Translations under genes and position numbers: made by a program
NCBI RefSeq assembly: GCF_000723205.1
Contig: NZ_HG315671.1
Span: 1,151,351-1,215,350 of the forward strand
Reading direction: 5' to 3'
DNA: 64,000 bases
From: Formosa agariphila KMM 3901
GTDB taxonomy: Bacteria > Bacteroidota > Bacteroidia > Flavobacteriales > Flavobacteriaceae
Notes under the pieces: generated by a model
What the model saw: only the letters and a program-made list of their open reading frames with translations
Databases searched by the model: none
Told to the model about the DNA's origin: nothing
In this document: one piece after another, positions 38,879 to 47,897 of the stretch
Layout: each line of letters opens with the position of its first letter
How positions within the stretch are numbered: position 1 is the first letter of the stretch

Positions 38879-40696
38879 ATGAAAATTATGAAACGGATAC
38901 CGTTATTTATATTGTTTTTAATAGGATTAAGTAGCACGCATTTTTTCGCGCAATCTTCCAAACGGCCAAACGTTATTTTTGTGATGCCAGACGATATTAG
39001 TCACAGTGCGTTTTCTTATTACAAACCAAACGGACCGCAAACGCCTAATATCGATAATTTTGCAAAAACGTCTATAGTGTTTAGCGATTTTCATGTGTCT
39101 CCAAGTTGCTCACCAACGCGAGCTGCATTACTTACAGGACGTCCAAGCGATGTTGTTGGAGTATGGCACACAATTAACGGAAGAAATATGATGCGCGCCG
39201 ATGAAATTACAATGGCCGATATTTTTAAGAAAAATGGTTATGCTACGGGTTTGTTTTTTAAGTGGCATTTAGGCGATAATTATCCATTTCGTCCAAAAGA
39301 TAGAGGTTTTGAATATGTAGCTTGGATTAAAGGCGGTGGTACAGGGCAGCAACCCGATTATTGGGGCAATACTAATAATCACGCCCATATGTGGGTAAAT
39401 GATTCTTTAGTAGAAATGACCGATGAAGATGATGGTATTGAAGGTGCTTTCACAACCAATTTTTTCATGAATCGTGCTATGGATTTTATGGATGAAAACA
39501 TTAAAAAAGACAAGCCGTTTTTCGCTTACATCCCTTTAGGAACTGCTCATGCTCCACATGTTATGCCTCCAGATGCTCGAGAAGGTGTAAGTGCTAAAAC
39601 AGGAACGATAGAAAATATAGATAAAAATTTTGGTCGATTATTAAAATATTTAGATGATGAAGGAATAGCCGATAATACAATATTAATTTTTACTACAGAT
39701 AATGGTGCCGGAGGATATTTAAGAGGAGGAAAAGGTTCTAATTACGATGGCGGTACGCGAGTACCTTGCTTTATAAGATGGACAGATGGTAATCTTGGTG
39801 GAACAGGAAATGCAAAAGATGTGTCTGCTTTAACGGCGCATATAGATTGGCTACCAACCTTTATGGATATTTTAAACTTAGAAGATGTAGAAAACAGACC
39901 CGAACAACTGAAAATTAGAGGACGTAGTTTTAAACCGTTTTTAGATAACGATACGTCTAACGATCCAGAATCTTATAAAAATCGTGCAGTAACTATTAAC
40001 GATATGTGGACGGAGTTTCCTGAAAAGTATAAAAAATTATCGGTAAAAAAAGACGACTGGAATGGAGATGTTATTACTCATAAATGGCGTTTGGTACGCA
40101 CAGATAGTGTGTCCGATTGGGAACTTTATGATGTGCTTGTAGATGAAAAACAAGAAAAAAATATTATTTCTAACCCAGCCTATAACGATGTTGTTACAGA
40201 GTTAAAACAGGAATACGAAAAATGGTTTCAACTTGTAGACGAACGTTCTAGCGAATACACACGAATAATTTTAGGAAATAAAGCCGAACCTCAATCGGTG
40301 TTACATGCTCACGATTTTCATGGAACTGTAATTTGGGATCAAAGTAATGTAAACAAGGGATCAACTGGAAGCGGATTTATAGCCGTTGAATTTGATAAAA
40401 TAGGAACGTATAATTTCGATTTACGTCGATGGCCTAAAGAAATTGCAGACCAAACGACCTTAACTAATGCAGGACCTGGTAAGGCTCTAAATATTACTCA
40501 AGCACGGATAAAAATTTGGAATAGTGAAGATGTGTTTGTCGATGAAACCAAAGCTGTAACACCAATTGCAGATGGTGTAAATTTTAGTATTCAAGATTTA
40601 CCTAAAGGACCAGCTTTTATTCAAACGTGGTTTTATAATGCCGCTGGTGAAATGGAAGGCGCTGTGTATTATAATTATGTAGAGCATATCAACTAA
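38879..40696 (+). CDS. Secreted sulfatase, S1 family, with C-terminal beta domain
   Basis: A 605-residue sulfatase with a signal peptide ending THFFAQ, NVIFVMPDDISHSAF, the activation motif CSPTR (Cys77), KWHLGDNYPFRP, and metal site TTDNGAGGYLRGGKG. The last ~120 residues form an extra region containing GTYNFDLRRWPKE, which the 56018-57865 sulfatase also has (GTYNFKLRRWPEE), so the two are paralogues. The catalytic part alone is ~470 residues. The extension may recognise the polymer (inference). It leads an operon with the acetylesterase and an alpha/beta hydrolase. Confidence 0.9.
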   Translation: MKIMKRIPLFILFLIGLSSTHFFAQSSKRPNVIFVMPDDISHSAFSYYKPNGPQTPNIDNFAKTSIVFSDFHVSPSCSPTRAALLTGRPSDVVGVWHTINGRNMMRADEITMADIFKKNGYATGLFFKWHLGDNYPFRPKDRGFEYVAWIKGGGTGQQPDYWGNTNNHAHMWVNDSLVEMTDEDDGIEGAFTTNFFMNRAMDFMDENIKKDKPFFAYIPLGTAHAPHVMPPDAREGVSAKTGTIENIDKNFGRLLKYLDDEGIADNTILIFTTDNGAGGYLRGGKGSNYDGGTRVPCFIRWTDGNLGGTGNAKDVSALTAHIDWLPTFMDILNLEDVENRPEQLKIRGRSFKPFLDNDTSNDPESYKNRAVTINDMWTEFPEKYKKLSVKKDDWNGDVITHKWRLVRTDSVSDWELYDVLVDEKQEKNIISNPAYNDVVTELKQEYEKWFQLVDERSSEYTRIILGNKAEPQSVLHAHDFHGTVIWDQSNVNKGSTGSGFIAVEFDKIGTYNFDLRRWPKEIADQTTLTNAGPGKALNITQARIKIWNSEDVFVDETKAVTPIADGVNFSIQDLPKGPAFIQTWFYNAAGEMEGAVYYNYVEHIN

Positions 40697-40795
40697 TAAT
40701 CGTAATACAATGATTAGCGTATTAAAAAATATATAAATTAAAATGAGGCTTTTTTTGATATTAGTATTTAATAACATTCATATAACTAGTGTATT

Positions 40796-42430
40796 ATGAA
40801 GCCATTTGTCTCTGTTGTGTTTTTGTTTGTATTCACTCAAAGTGTATTTGCTTTCGAGTTAACGTTACCAAGTATTTTTGCTGATCATATGGTTCTGCAA
40901 AGAAGTCAGAAAGTACCTGTTTGGGGAATTACGGAGCCACACGCAAATGTAGAAGTTATGTTTGCTGGTCAAAAAAAGCGTGTAAAGGCAGATGCTTCAG
41001 GAAATTGGAAAGTAGAACTTAATCCATTAAAAGCTTCGAGTATATCAGAAACAATGATTATATCATCTATTCTTAATGATGAGCATTCTCAAATAAAAAT
41101 AAATGATGTTTTAGTTGGAGAAGTGTGGTTTTGTAGCGGACAATCTAATATGTACAGACCGTTTAGAATGTTAATAGGAGAGGCAGTCGAATCTAAATAC
41201 GAGCCTATTGCAGAATTTTTAAGACAAGAGGCGCTTTCAGCTAATGATCCGTTATTTAGACAGTATAAAGTTGGACGTGATTTTAGTGTTTTTGAAGAAA
41301 AAACGCAAGGAAGAGGAGATTGGTCTAAAGCCATTCCGAATGAAGTAAACGAGTTTTCGGGAACAGCTTATTTTTTCGGGAAAGAGTTACGGCGCGAACT
41401 CAATGTTCCGGTAGCAATTATAAGTTGCAATTTGGGAGCGACAAAAATAGAACCTTGGATGCCAAAACAGGCTTTTAAAGAAAACAAAGTACTTAAAGAT
41501 TTTTATGATAATGAAATTAAAATTTATAAAGAAAAATTAGACGTTTGGGACGAAGCCGAGGCACAAAAAGAATATAATATATTATTAGAGGCATGGGAGT
41601 TGAGTGTTGCACAAGCAAAGCTTAAAAACAAACAAAGACCTAGCAAACCAAAAAAAATAGAACATCCTAGTCGCGATAAACAAATTCCTGCTACGTTGTT
41701 TAATGCCATGATAAACCCTTTGATTCCTTATGCCATTAAAGGTGCCATTTGGTACCAAGGTGAAAGTAATACGGGTAATTCTCCAGAAACATATGGTTTA
41801 CGTCTTACTGCAATGGTCGAAAATTGGAGGTCGGCTTGGGGACAAGGTGACTTTTATTTTTATTGTTGCCAATTAGCGAATTATAAAGCTCCAAATAACG
41901 AACCTATGGAACATGCAGAAGGTTGGGTTTTGGTTTCTAACGGTCAACAAGAAATATTAGAGCTTCCCAATACAGGGTTAGCTGTTTTAAATGATATTGG
42001 AGAAGCACAAGACATTCATCCAAAAAATAAAGTAGATGTCGGGAAACGCCTTTCCTTATGGGCTTTTAAACAAGCTTACAATAAAGATGTTGTGTGTAGC
42101 GGTCCTATTTATAAGCAATCGACAATACAGAAAGATAAGATAATTATTGAGTTTAATCATGTTGGTTCTGGTTTAATGGTAGGTAAAAAGATTTTAATGA
42201 AACCAACAATTGAAGTTGATGAACCTTTGAAACGTTTTCAAATTTGTGGAGAGAATAGAGCGTGGAAATGGGCTCAAGCTAAAATTATAGGAAACAATCG
42301 AGTAGCGGTTTGGCATAAAGACATTCCGAATCCTGTAGAGGTGCGTTATGCTTGGTCATCAAACCCAGAAGGTGCTAATCTATATAATAAAGAAGGATTA
42401 CCAGCATCTTTATTTAAGACTGTAAATTAA
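40796..42430 (+). CDS. Sialate O-acetylesterase-like SGNH esterase
   Basis: A 544-residue secreted esterase. After the signal peptide, LPSIFADHMVLQRSQKVPVWG and a small beta domain precede GEVWFCSGQSNM, whose Ser117 is the SGNH nucleophile. GAIWYQGESNTG and, late in the protein, NDIGEAQDIHPKNK carry the remaining conserved residues (Asp and His). In algal and plant PULs such proteins remove O-acetyl groups from hemicelluloses or uronic acids, not from sialic acid. It is 99 bases after the sulfatase and 15 before the next hydrolase. Confidence 0.87.
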   Translation: MKPFVSVVFLFVFTQSVFAFELTLPSIFADHMVLQRSQKVPVWGITEPHANVEVMFAGQKKRVKADASGNWKVELNPLKASSISETMIISSILNDEHSQIKINDVLVGEVWFCSGQSNMYRPFRMLIGEAVESKYEPIAEFLRQEALSANDPLFRQYKVGRDFSVFEEKTQGRGDWSKAIPNEVNEFSGTAYFFGKELRRELNVPVAIISCNLGATKIEPWMPKQAFKENKVLKDFYDNEIKIYKEKLDVWDEAEAQKEYNILLEAWELSVAQAKLKNKQRPSKPKKIEHPSRDKQIPATLFNAMINPLIPYAIKGAIWYQGESNTGNSPETYGLRLTAMVENWRSAWGQGDFYFYCCQLANYKAPNNEPMEHAEGWVLVSNGQQEILELPNTGLAVLNDIGEAQDIHPKNKVDVGKRLSLWAFKQAYNKDVVCSGPIYKQSTIQKDKIIIEFNHVGSGLMVGKKILMKPTIEVDEPLKRFQICGENRAWKWAQAKIIGNNRVAVWHKDIPNPVEVRYAWSSNPEGANLYNKEGLPASLFKTVN

Positions 42431-42445
42431 AAAAACACAATTAAA

Positions 42446-43279
42446 ATGAAACTGAATCCTAATTTTTACATATTACTTTTTCTAGCGTATATCATGTGTG
42501 CTTTCAATAGTGTACAGGCGCAAACTCATAATGTAACAGTAACAAATTGGAAAGGTTTTGAACGGACAAATTTTGAGTTCGAAGGTAGAGAAGCTCATAT
42601 TACAAATCCTAAAAAAGCATTGGAAGGGAATCCATGGGTATGGCGAGCACGTTTTCCTGGATATCATGCAGAATTAGACAGCTTGTTATTAGACAAAGGA
42701 TTCCACATTGCCTACGTTAATACAGATAATATGTTTGGAAGTCCTAAGGCGGTTTCGGTGTGGAATTCATTTTACAACCTTTTAATATCTACCTATGCAT
42801 TACAAGACAAAGTTGCCTTACATGGGCATAGTCGTGGCGGCTTATTTATATATAATTGGGCTAAAGCAAATCCGGAAAAGGTAGCTTGTATTTATGGAGA
42901 CGCTGTAGTTTGCGATTTTAAAAGTTGGCCAGGTGGCTTTGGAACGAGTGCAGGCGGAAAGAAAGAATGGGAACGATTAAAAAACGAATACGAATTTAGT
43001 TCCGATGAAGCGGCTAAAGCATATACCAATAATCCGATAGACCAATTAGAAAGACTAGTTGCTACAAAGGTTCCTATTTTACATACTATTTCTTTAAAAG
43101 ATGAAGTCGTGCCAGCAGAAGAAAATACTTTAGTGCTTATAAATAACTACATCCGTTTGGGTGGCACAGCTACGGTATCACCATGTAGTTCTGGAGTTCA
43201 GAAATCTAAAGGACACCATTACGATATTGATAACCCAGAACTGGTAATCGATTTTATAATTAAGAATAGTGTACATTAA
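42446..43279 (+). CDS. Secreted alpha/beta hydrolase (esterase)
   Basis: A 277-residue secreted hydrolase with a signal peptide ending SVQAQ. The nucleophile elbow is GHSRGG (Ser129), the likely Asp is in ISLKDEVVPAEEN and the likely His in KGHHYDIDNPE, so a triad is present. It begins 15 bases after the SGNH esterase and the two probably de-esterify the same glycan. It is not closely similar to the esterase at 28591. Confidence 0.7.
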   Translation: MKLNPNFYILLFLAYIMCAFNSVQAQTHNVTVTNWKGFERTNFEFEGREAHITNPKKALEGNPWVWRARFPGYHAELDSLLLDKGFHIAYVNTDNMFGSPKAVSVWNSFYNLLISTYALQDKVALHGHSRGGLFIYNWAKANPEKVACIYGDAVVCDFKSWPGGFGTSAGGKKEWERLKNEYEFSSDEAAKAYTNNPIDQLERLVATKVPILHTISLKDEVVPAEENTLVLINNYIRLGGTATVSPCSSGVQKSKGHHYDIDNPELVIDFIIKNSVH

Positions 43280-43578
43280 AATTTTAAAGAATTAAAACCG
43301 AACCTAAATAAAAATGTAATCATCTTAATTTTGATAATGTGGCTAAGTAAATATTAATTGATTGTGATTCTTAATTACATTCAGATTAACCATGTTATGA
43401 ATAAGATCGTCAGGCTAAATGAAGTTCAGCATCGCAATGGCGTTCGAGCAGAGTCGAGAACCTATTTTTAAAGTTTTTGGTTACCGCTCAAGGAGATAGT
43501 CATTTTTATAAAAAATTACAGAGATAAATGAAAACCATAAATAAACTAAAACTATAAATTATTACAACAAACCAACTT
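43280..43578. other. Gap before GH31
   Basis: No gene. It contains GTTCGAGCAGAGTCGAGAAC at 43442-43461, which resembles a sequence in the 9.5-10.4 kb gap and may be an intergenic repeat. No acceptable copy of the shared promoter element was found. Confidence 0.4.
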
Positions 43579-46218
43579 ATGAAAAACCGAATAAGACTTA
43601 AATGTATTGGTATAGCAATACTTATGCTGACCGTTTTTGGATGTCAGTCTGAAAAGTTTAAATATGCCATAGAAAAATCAGCGAATGGTATAACTATTAC
43701 TCAAGATAGTACTCTTATTATTATCGAAGTTATCAATGAATCTATCATTCATGTCAAAAAAAGGATAGCAGGAACAGAAGTCTCAAATCTTCCTGATTAT
43801 GTTACGGTATTAGAACCTCAAAATGTGACTTGGGACATTAAAGAACGTGAAAATTTGTTAACTATTTCTACAGCGGCTCTAAATGTCACTGTAGATGGAG
43901 AAGGTATTATTGCCTATAAAACATTAGACAATAAAAACTTATTATCGGAGACTAAGGAGTTAACATTTATAGGAACAAATCCGGAAGCAGAACATACCGT
44001 ATCTCAAGGATTCATTGCTGGAGATGAAGCGCTATATGGTTTAGGCCAATACCAAAGTGGTATTATGAATTGGAAGAATGTACCAATCAGACTTCAACAA
44101 TATAATCAAGAAATAGCCATTCCGTTTTTACTTTCAACTAAAGGTTACGGAATCTATTGGCACAATTACAGCTTAACAGATTTTAACTTACCACAAAACG
44201 AAATTGAGTTTAAAGAAACGGTTAAAATTTCAACAGATACAGAAGAGCTTGTCGTTCCTGAAGGTGGCGAAAAAGAAAATGTAGCATTGTATGCAGCAAA
44301 AGAGGCTAAAGAGAAAAACATACGTAAAACAACTTTTACACCAACACAAAGCGGTGAATATACCTTTTTAGCACTAAGCGATACCGACGGTCGTATGCGT
44401 GGAAGCATTAGTGTAACCATTGATGGAGATGCCATAATCGATTATTCTACCATTTGGATGCCAAGACGCTATTCTGGAGTTAAACATTTAGAAGCAGGAA
44501 AAACGTACGAGGTGGTATACCAAAATACAGGAGCTAAAATTTTAGGTAATTTATTTTATAATAAACCCGATTATAATAAGACGGTGTTTTCAAGTACATA
44601 TGGAAATGCTATAGATTATTATTTAGTAGCTGGAGAGAATCCAGAGGCTGTAATTTCAGAATATCAAAAGTTAACAGGAACATCGCCACTGTTTGCTAAG
44701 TCTGCATATGGGTTTTGGCAATGTCGTGAGCGTTACCACAATCAAGAGGAATTATTAGCAAATGCTCGTGAAATGCGTGAGCGAAAAATTCCGTTCGATA
44801 ACATTGTACAAGACTGGTTTTATTGGCCAGAAGGGACTAAAGGTCCAGAATGGGATCCTGTCAAATATCCTGATCCAGATGCTATGGTAGATGAGTTAAC
44901 ACGCTTAAACCTAAATTTAATGGTCTCTGTTTGGCCAGAAGTTAAAAATGAACCTTTAGAAAAAAAGTACGGTCTTACAAAAATAGAAAGTAGTAATTAT
45001 GTAGATATTTACGACGAAAAAGTGAGTGAAAACTTCTATCGTGCTTTAAGCGATTCTATGTTTCATAAAGGCGTAAAATCTATTTGGTTGGATGGTACAG
45101 AGCCAGAAGGTGTAAAAAATACTAAAGTAAATACGGCTATCGGGCCATACGAAAGTGTACAAAATCCATATTCACTTTTAGTTACTAAAGCCATGTACGA
45201 AGGACGAAGAAAGGAGTTTCCTAAGGAACGTGTATTTAACCTAACACGTTCTGCTTATGCAGGTCAGCAGCGTTACGGTGCAACGTCTTGGTCTGGAGAT
45301 GTAGAAGCTAGTTGGGAACAATTTGAAGAACAAATAGCAGCGGGATTAAATTTTACTATGGCGGGTGTGCCGTATTGGACACATGATATTGGTGGATTCT
45401 TTAGAGACTCAAATTCAATTAATCCAGAGTTCGATAATCAATATACAAATCCAGAATTTATCGAATTGTTAACACGGTGGTTTCAATTTGGAACCTTTAG
45501 TCCAATTTTCCGTATTCACGGCTATGTGTCGGAAACAGAAATTTGGAGATACGACGATGCGTTCGAAAGTACAGCACGAAAGTTTATCGATTTACGTTAC
45601 CAACTAATGCCATATATCTATTCGCAAGCATGGCAAATTACTACCAACAGTAAACAACTTATGAGTCCGTTGGCATATTTCTATCCTGAAGATAAAAAAA
45701 CATGGGGTATTAAAGATCAATTAATTTTTGGAGAGTCTTTTATGGTTGGTTTTGTTACTGAATATAAGAGCCGAGAAATGAGTATGTATTTCCCTAAAGG
45801 ACAATGGTACAACTATTGGACAAACCAAATTATTGAAGGTGGGAAGGAAGTAACAGTAAAGGCAAATTTAGATGAAACACCACTGTTTGTAAAAGCAGGA
45901 AGTATCATTCCAATCGGACCAAAAGTACAGTATGCAACAGAAAAAACAGATAAACCTTTACGTATAAAAATATATCCAGGAAACGATGCAGAATTTACTT
46001 TGTATTTAGACGATAATGAAACGTACGAGTATGAAAATGGCGGGTATTCAGAATTAAAATTGAGTTATTCTGAAGCAAATAAAACTTTAAGGATTGTTAA
46101 AGGAAATGGCGATTATTTAGATTTCACTAAGACGCCTATGGACTTAAATGTTGAAGTGGTTGGAGGTAAAAAACAGCGAGTAACATTTAAAGGTTCAGAT
46201 TTAGATGTAAAATTTTAA
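43579..46218 (+). CDS. GH31 family alpha-glycosidase with inserted PA14 domain, probable alpha-xylosidase
   Basis: An 879-residue lipoprotein (lipobox VFGC). The order is N-terminal beta-sandwich, then a PA14-type insert at about residues 230-340 (TFTPTQSGEYTFLALSDTDG...), the GH31 barrel, and C-terminal beta domains. Asp505 in IWLDGTEPEG is the expected nucleophile and Asp574 in WSGDVEASW the acid/base. A PA14 insert is known from bacterial GH31 alpha-xylosidases acting on xyloglucan oligosaccharides, so alpha-xylose is the favoured leaving sugar; alpha-glucose or alpha-galactose remain possible. It is monocistronic, with a terminator after it. Confidence 0.9.
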   Translation: MKNRIRLKCIGIAILMLTVFGCQSEKFKYAIEKSANGITITQDSTLIIIEVINESIIHVKKRIAGTEVSNLPDYVTVLEPQNVTWDIKERENLLTISTAALNVTVDGEGIIAYKTLDNKNLLSETKELTFIGTNPEAEHTVSQGFIAGDEALYGLGQYQSGIMNWKNVPIRLQQYNQEIAIPFLLSTKGYGIYWHNYSLTDFNLPQNEIEFKETVKISTDTEELVVPEGGEKENVALYAAKEAKEKNIRKTTFTPTQSGEYTFLALSDTDGRMRGSISVTIDGDAIIDYSTIWMPRRYSGVKHLEAGKTYEVVYQNTGAKILGNLFYNKPDYNKTVFSSTYGNAIDYYLVAGENPEAVISEYQKLTGTSPLFAKSAYGFWQCRERYHNQEELLANAREMRERKIPFDNIVQDWFYWPEGTKGPEWDPVKYPDPDAMVDELTRLNLNLMVSVWPEVKNEPLEKKYGLTKIESSNYVDIYDEKVSENFYRALSDSMFHKGVKSIWLDGTEPEGVKNTKVNTAIGPYESVQNPYSLLVTKAMYEGRRKEFPKERVFNLTRSAYAGQQRYGATSWSGDVEASWEQFEEQIAAGLNFTMAGVPYWTHDIGGFFRDSNSINPEFDNQYTNPEFIELLTRWFQFGTFSPIFRIHGYVSETEIWRYDDAFESTARKFIDLRYQLMPYIYSQAWQITTNSKQLMSPLAYFYPEDKKTWGIKDQLIFGESFMVGFVTEYKSREMSMYFPKGQWYNYWTNQIIEGGKEVTVKANLDETPLFVKAGSIIPIGPKVQYATEKTDKPLRIKIYPGNDAEFTLYLDDNETYEYENGGYSELKLSYSEANKTLRIVKGNGDYLDFTKTPMDLNVEVVGGKKQRVTFKGSDLDVKF

Positions 46219-46249
46219 TCAAAAAACGAATACTTTTATAATAGCAAGT

Positions 46250-46294
46250 AAGGTGAAGCAAGAGGTTGAGTTAAACTTCGGCTTCACCTTTTCT
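46250..46294 (+). terminator. Terminator after GH31
   Basis: Perfect 10-bp stem AAGGTGAAGC (46250-46259) with 46281-46290, 21-base loop and T-rich tail. It is similar in sequence to the terminator at 49366. Confidence 0.75.
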
Positions 46295-46299
46295 GTTTT

Positions 46300-46365
46300 A
46301 GGCATATAATTCATAGGGATTGCATCATAGTTTATATAAAGTCTTCGCGGTCTTAAGTATTTTTA
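46300..46365 (+). promoter_or_regulatory. PUL regulon promoter element, copy 5 (beta-helix 1)
   Basis: AGGCATATAATTCAT at 46300, CATAGTTTATAT at 46326 and -7-like TATTTTTA at 46358-46365. It closely resembles copy 6. Confidence 0.7.
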
Positions 46366-46404
46366 TCATTTAGATTAAATAATATAAAAATAACGGATAA
46401 ACCA

Positions 46405-47859
46405 ATGCGCTCACTTGCAATCTATTTAAAACCTATTACTTATAATTGGCTGTCAACTTTTAAAGGGCTACTGTTTCTAGGGATTTTACTACTGTTAAAC
46501 ATACATTCAAATGCTCAAATTCAGGTAAACTCATTAAATGAACTTCGTCCGTATTTAAGTCAGAGTAATGTAAATGTGAAATTAAGTCCTGGGGTATATA
46601 CCATTTCTGCAGAAAGTATTAAAAATGGTGAATTCTCGAAAAATACTCTCGAAAAAAATAATGCAGATGTCATATTCTTTTTTTCTGGAAATAATAGCGT
46701 TTATGATTTTACCGATGTCACTATAAATATAAAAACAGAAGTCTTTACAGCGTTTCCAATAGGAAATAAAGAATTATATGAATTACAAGTGTTAGGAAAT
46801 AAAAACGTATTGAAAAATCTTACGATGGTAGATGTTGGATCTGTAAAAGATGGACCAACTAGACGTGCTACAAATATTGTTATGGATGGTGCAAGCAATA
46901 GAATAGAAGGCTTTCACATCACAACTAAAGGGTCTTACCCGTATGGTTATGGAGAAGTTTTTGGGAAAGGTGGTAAAAGTGTAATTAACCACAGAAAACA
47001 TTCGTCATTTTTAATTCGTGGATATAAAAATCATGCAAAAAACAATACTATAATCCATCGCTCTTATGGGCACGCCATATTTATGCAAGCTGCCGATTGG
47101 CCAATTATAGAAGGCTGTTATGTTGAAGGCGTTATGCGTTCTACAGACGATATGTGGACAGAAAAAGGCACAGGTTCCGATGCCGATAAAGTCAATTTTA
47201 AAACAGTTTTTGGTTACGATTTACCTAAAGGCTACATGTTATGTTTAGGTGAAGAAGGTATTAGGGCGTATAATGGCGGTGAAACTTTTATCGATGGCGT
47301 AGAATATAAAAGAGGAACTTCTAATCCAACAATTATTAATTGTACCATTAAGAATATGAGAGCTGGGGTGACTCTTACCCATGCCACAGGTAAAAAATAT
47401 GTATCTGGGACTACCGCTATTGGTTGTCAACGTGGATTTTGTATTGGTACAGGTGATATTGTAGACTGTTATGCAGACGCACAATATGGACCAGCATTGG
47501 GTGTAGATTATCCGAATGATAGTGGTATGAATGCAGAAATTACCCTACTGCCATACGAAGGGAAATCGTATAATGGAAGCAAACATGCCGCCATAATTAT
47601 TGGAAAAAATCATAATATAACATTGAAAAATGATTTGAAAAATGCTGATCAAGACTTGAAGATTAATTTTGGAGGGGATAACAGAACGATTGGTATGGTT
47701 GAAAAAGATGAAAACTATCCAGCTTCAGGAATTGTATTGAAGAACTTTACAAACTATCCGATTGTTTTAGATGATAACAGTAAAAATAATACGATTGAAA
47801 CAGCAGGAGCTGTAACCGATGATGGTATTGATAACAAGATTTCTAAAATCAAAAAATAA
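46405..47859 (+). CDS. Secreted right-handed beta-helix protein 1, candidate polysaccharide lyase or glycosidase
   Basis: A 484-residue secreted protein with a signal peptide ending NIHSNAQ and short repeating strands typical of a parallel beta-helix. Features shared with the proteins at 49518 and 51248 are PYGYGEVFGKG, KHS (Lys198-His199), RSYGH (Arg219-His223) and MRSTDD (Asp248-Asp249). The Lys and Arg are 21 residues apart, about one helical coil, so they should stack. PL6 lyases use a Lys/Arg pair with that spacing, but the PL6 acidic calcium residues just before the Lys are missing. The DD pair would also suit a GH28-like hydrolase. Activity is therefore unproven. It shares an operon with the DUF1080 protein. 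Confidence 0.7.
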   Translation: MRSLAIYLKPITYNWLSTFKGLLFLGILLLLNIHSNAQIQVNSLNELRPYLSQSNVNVKLSPGVYTISAESIKNGEFSKNTLEKNNADVIFFFSGNNSVYDFTDVTINIKTEVFTAFPIGNKELYELQVLGNKNVLKNLTMVDVGSVKDGPTRRATNIVMDGASNRIEGFHITTKGSYPYGYGEVFGKGGKSVINHRKHSSFLIRGYKNHAKNNTIIHRSYGHAIFMQAADWPIIEGCYVEGVMRSTDDMWTEKGTGSDADKVNFKTVFGYDLPKGYMLCLGEEGIRAYNGGETFIDGVEYKRGTSNPTIINCTIKNMRAGVTLTHATGKKYVSGTTAIGCQRGFCIGTGDIVDCYADAQYGPALGVDYPNDSGMNAEITLLPYEGKSYNGSKHAAIIIGKNHNITLKNDLKNADQDLKINFGGDNRTIGMVEKDENYPASGIVLKNFTNYPIVLDDNSKNNTIETAGAVTDDGIDNKISKIKK

Positions 47860-47897
47860 AAGGAAACCATTTTTAAAAGGGTGGAGCGTTTACTTAA

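Noticed and set aside
43321-43420. Possible copy of the PUL promoter element before GH31
   Set aside because: Some AT-rich resemblance, but no CATAGTTTAT core and no -7-like octamer at the fixed offset.
9676-43461. Intergenic repeat family (TTCGAGC...GAGAA at 9676 and 43444)
   Set aside because: Only two imperfect copies (about 15 of 19 bases) are visible, too few to name a repeat family from this window.
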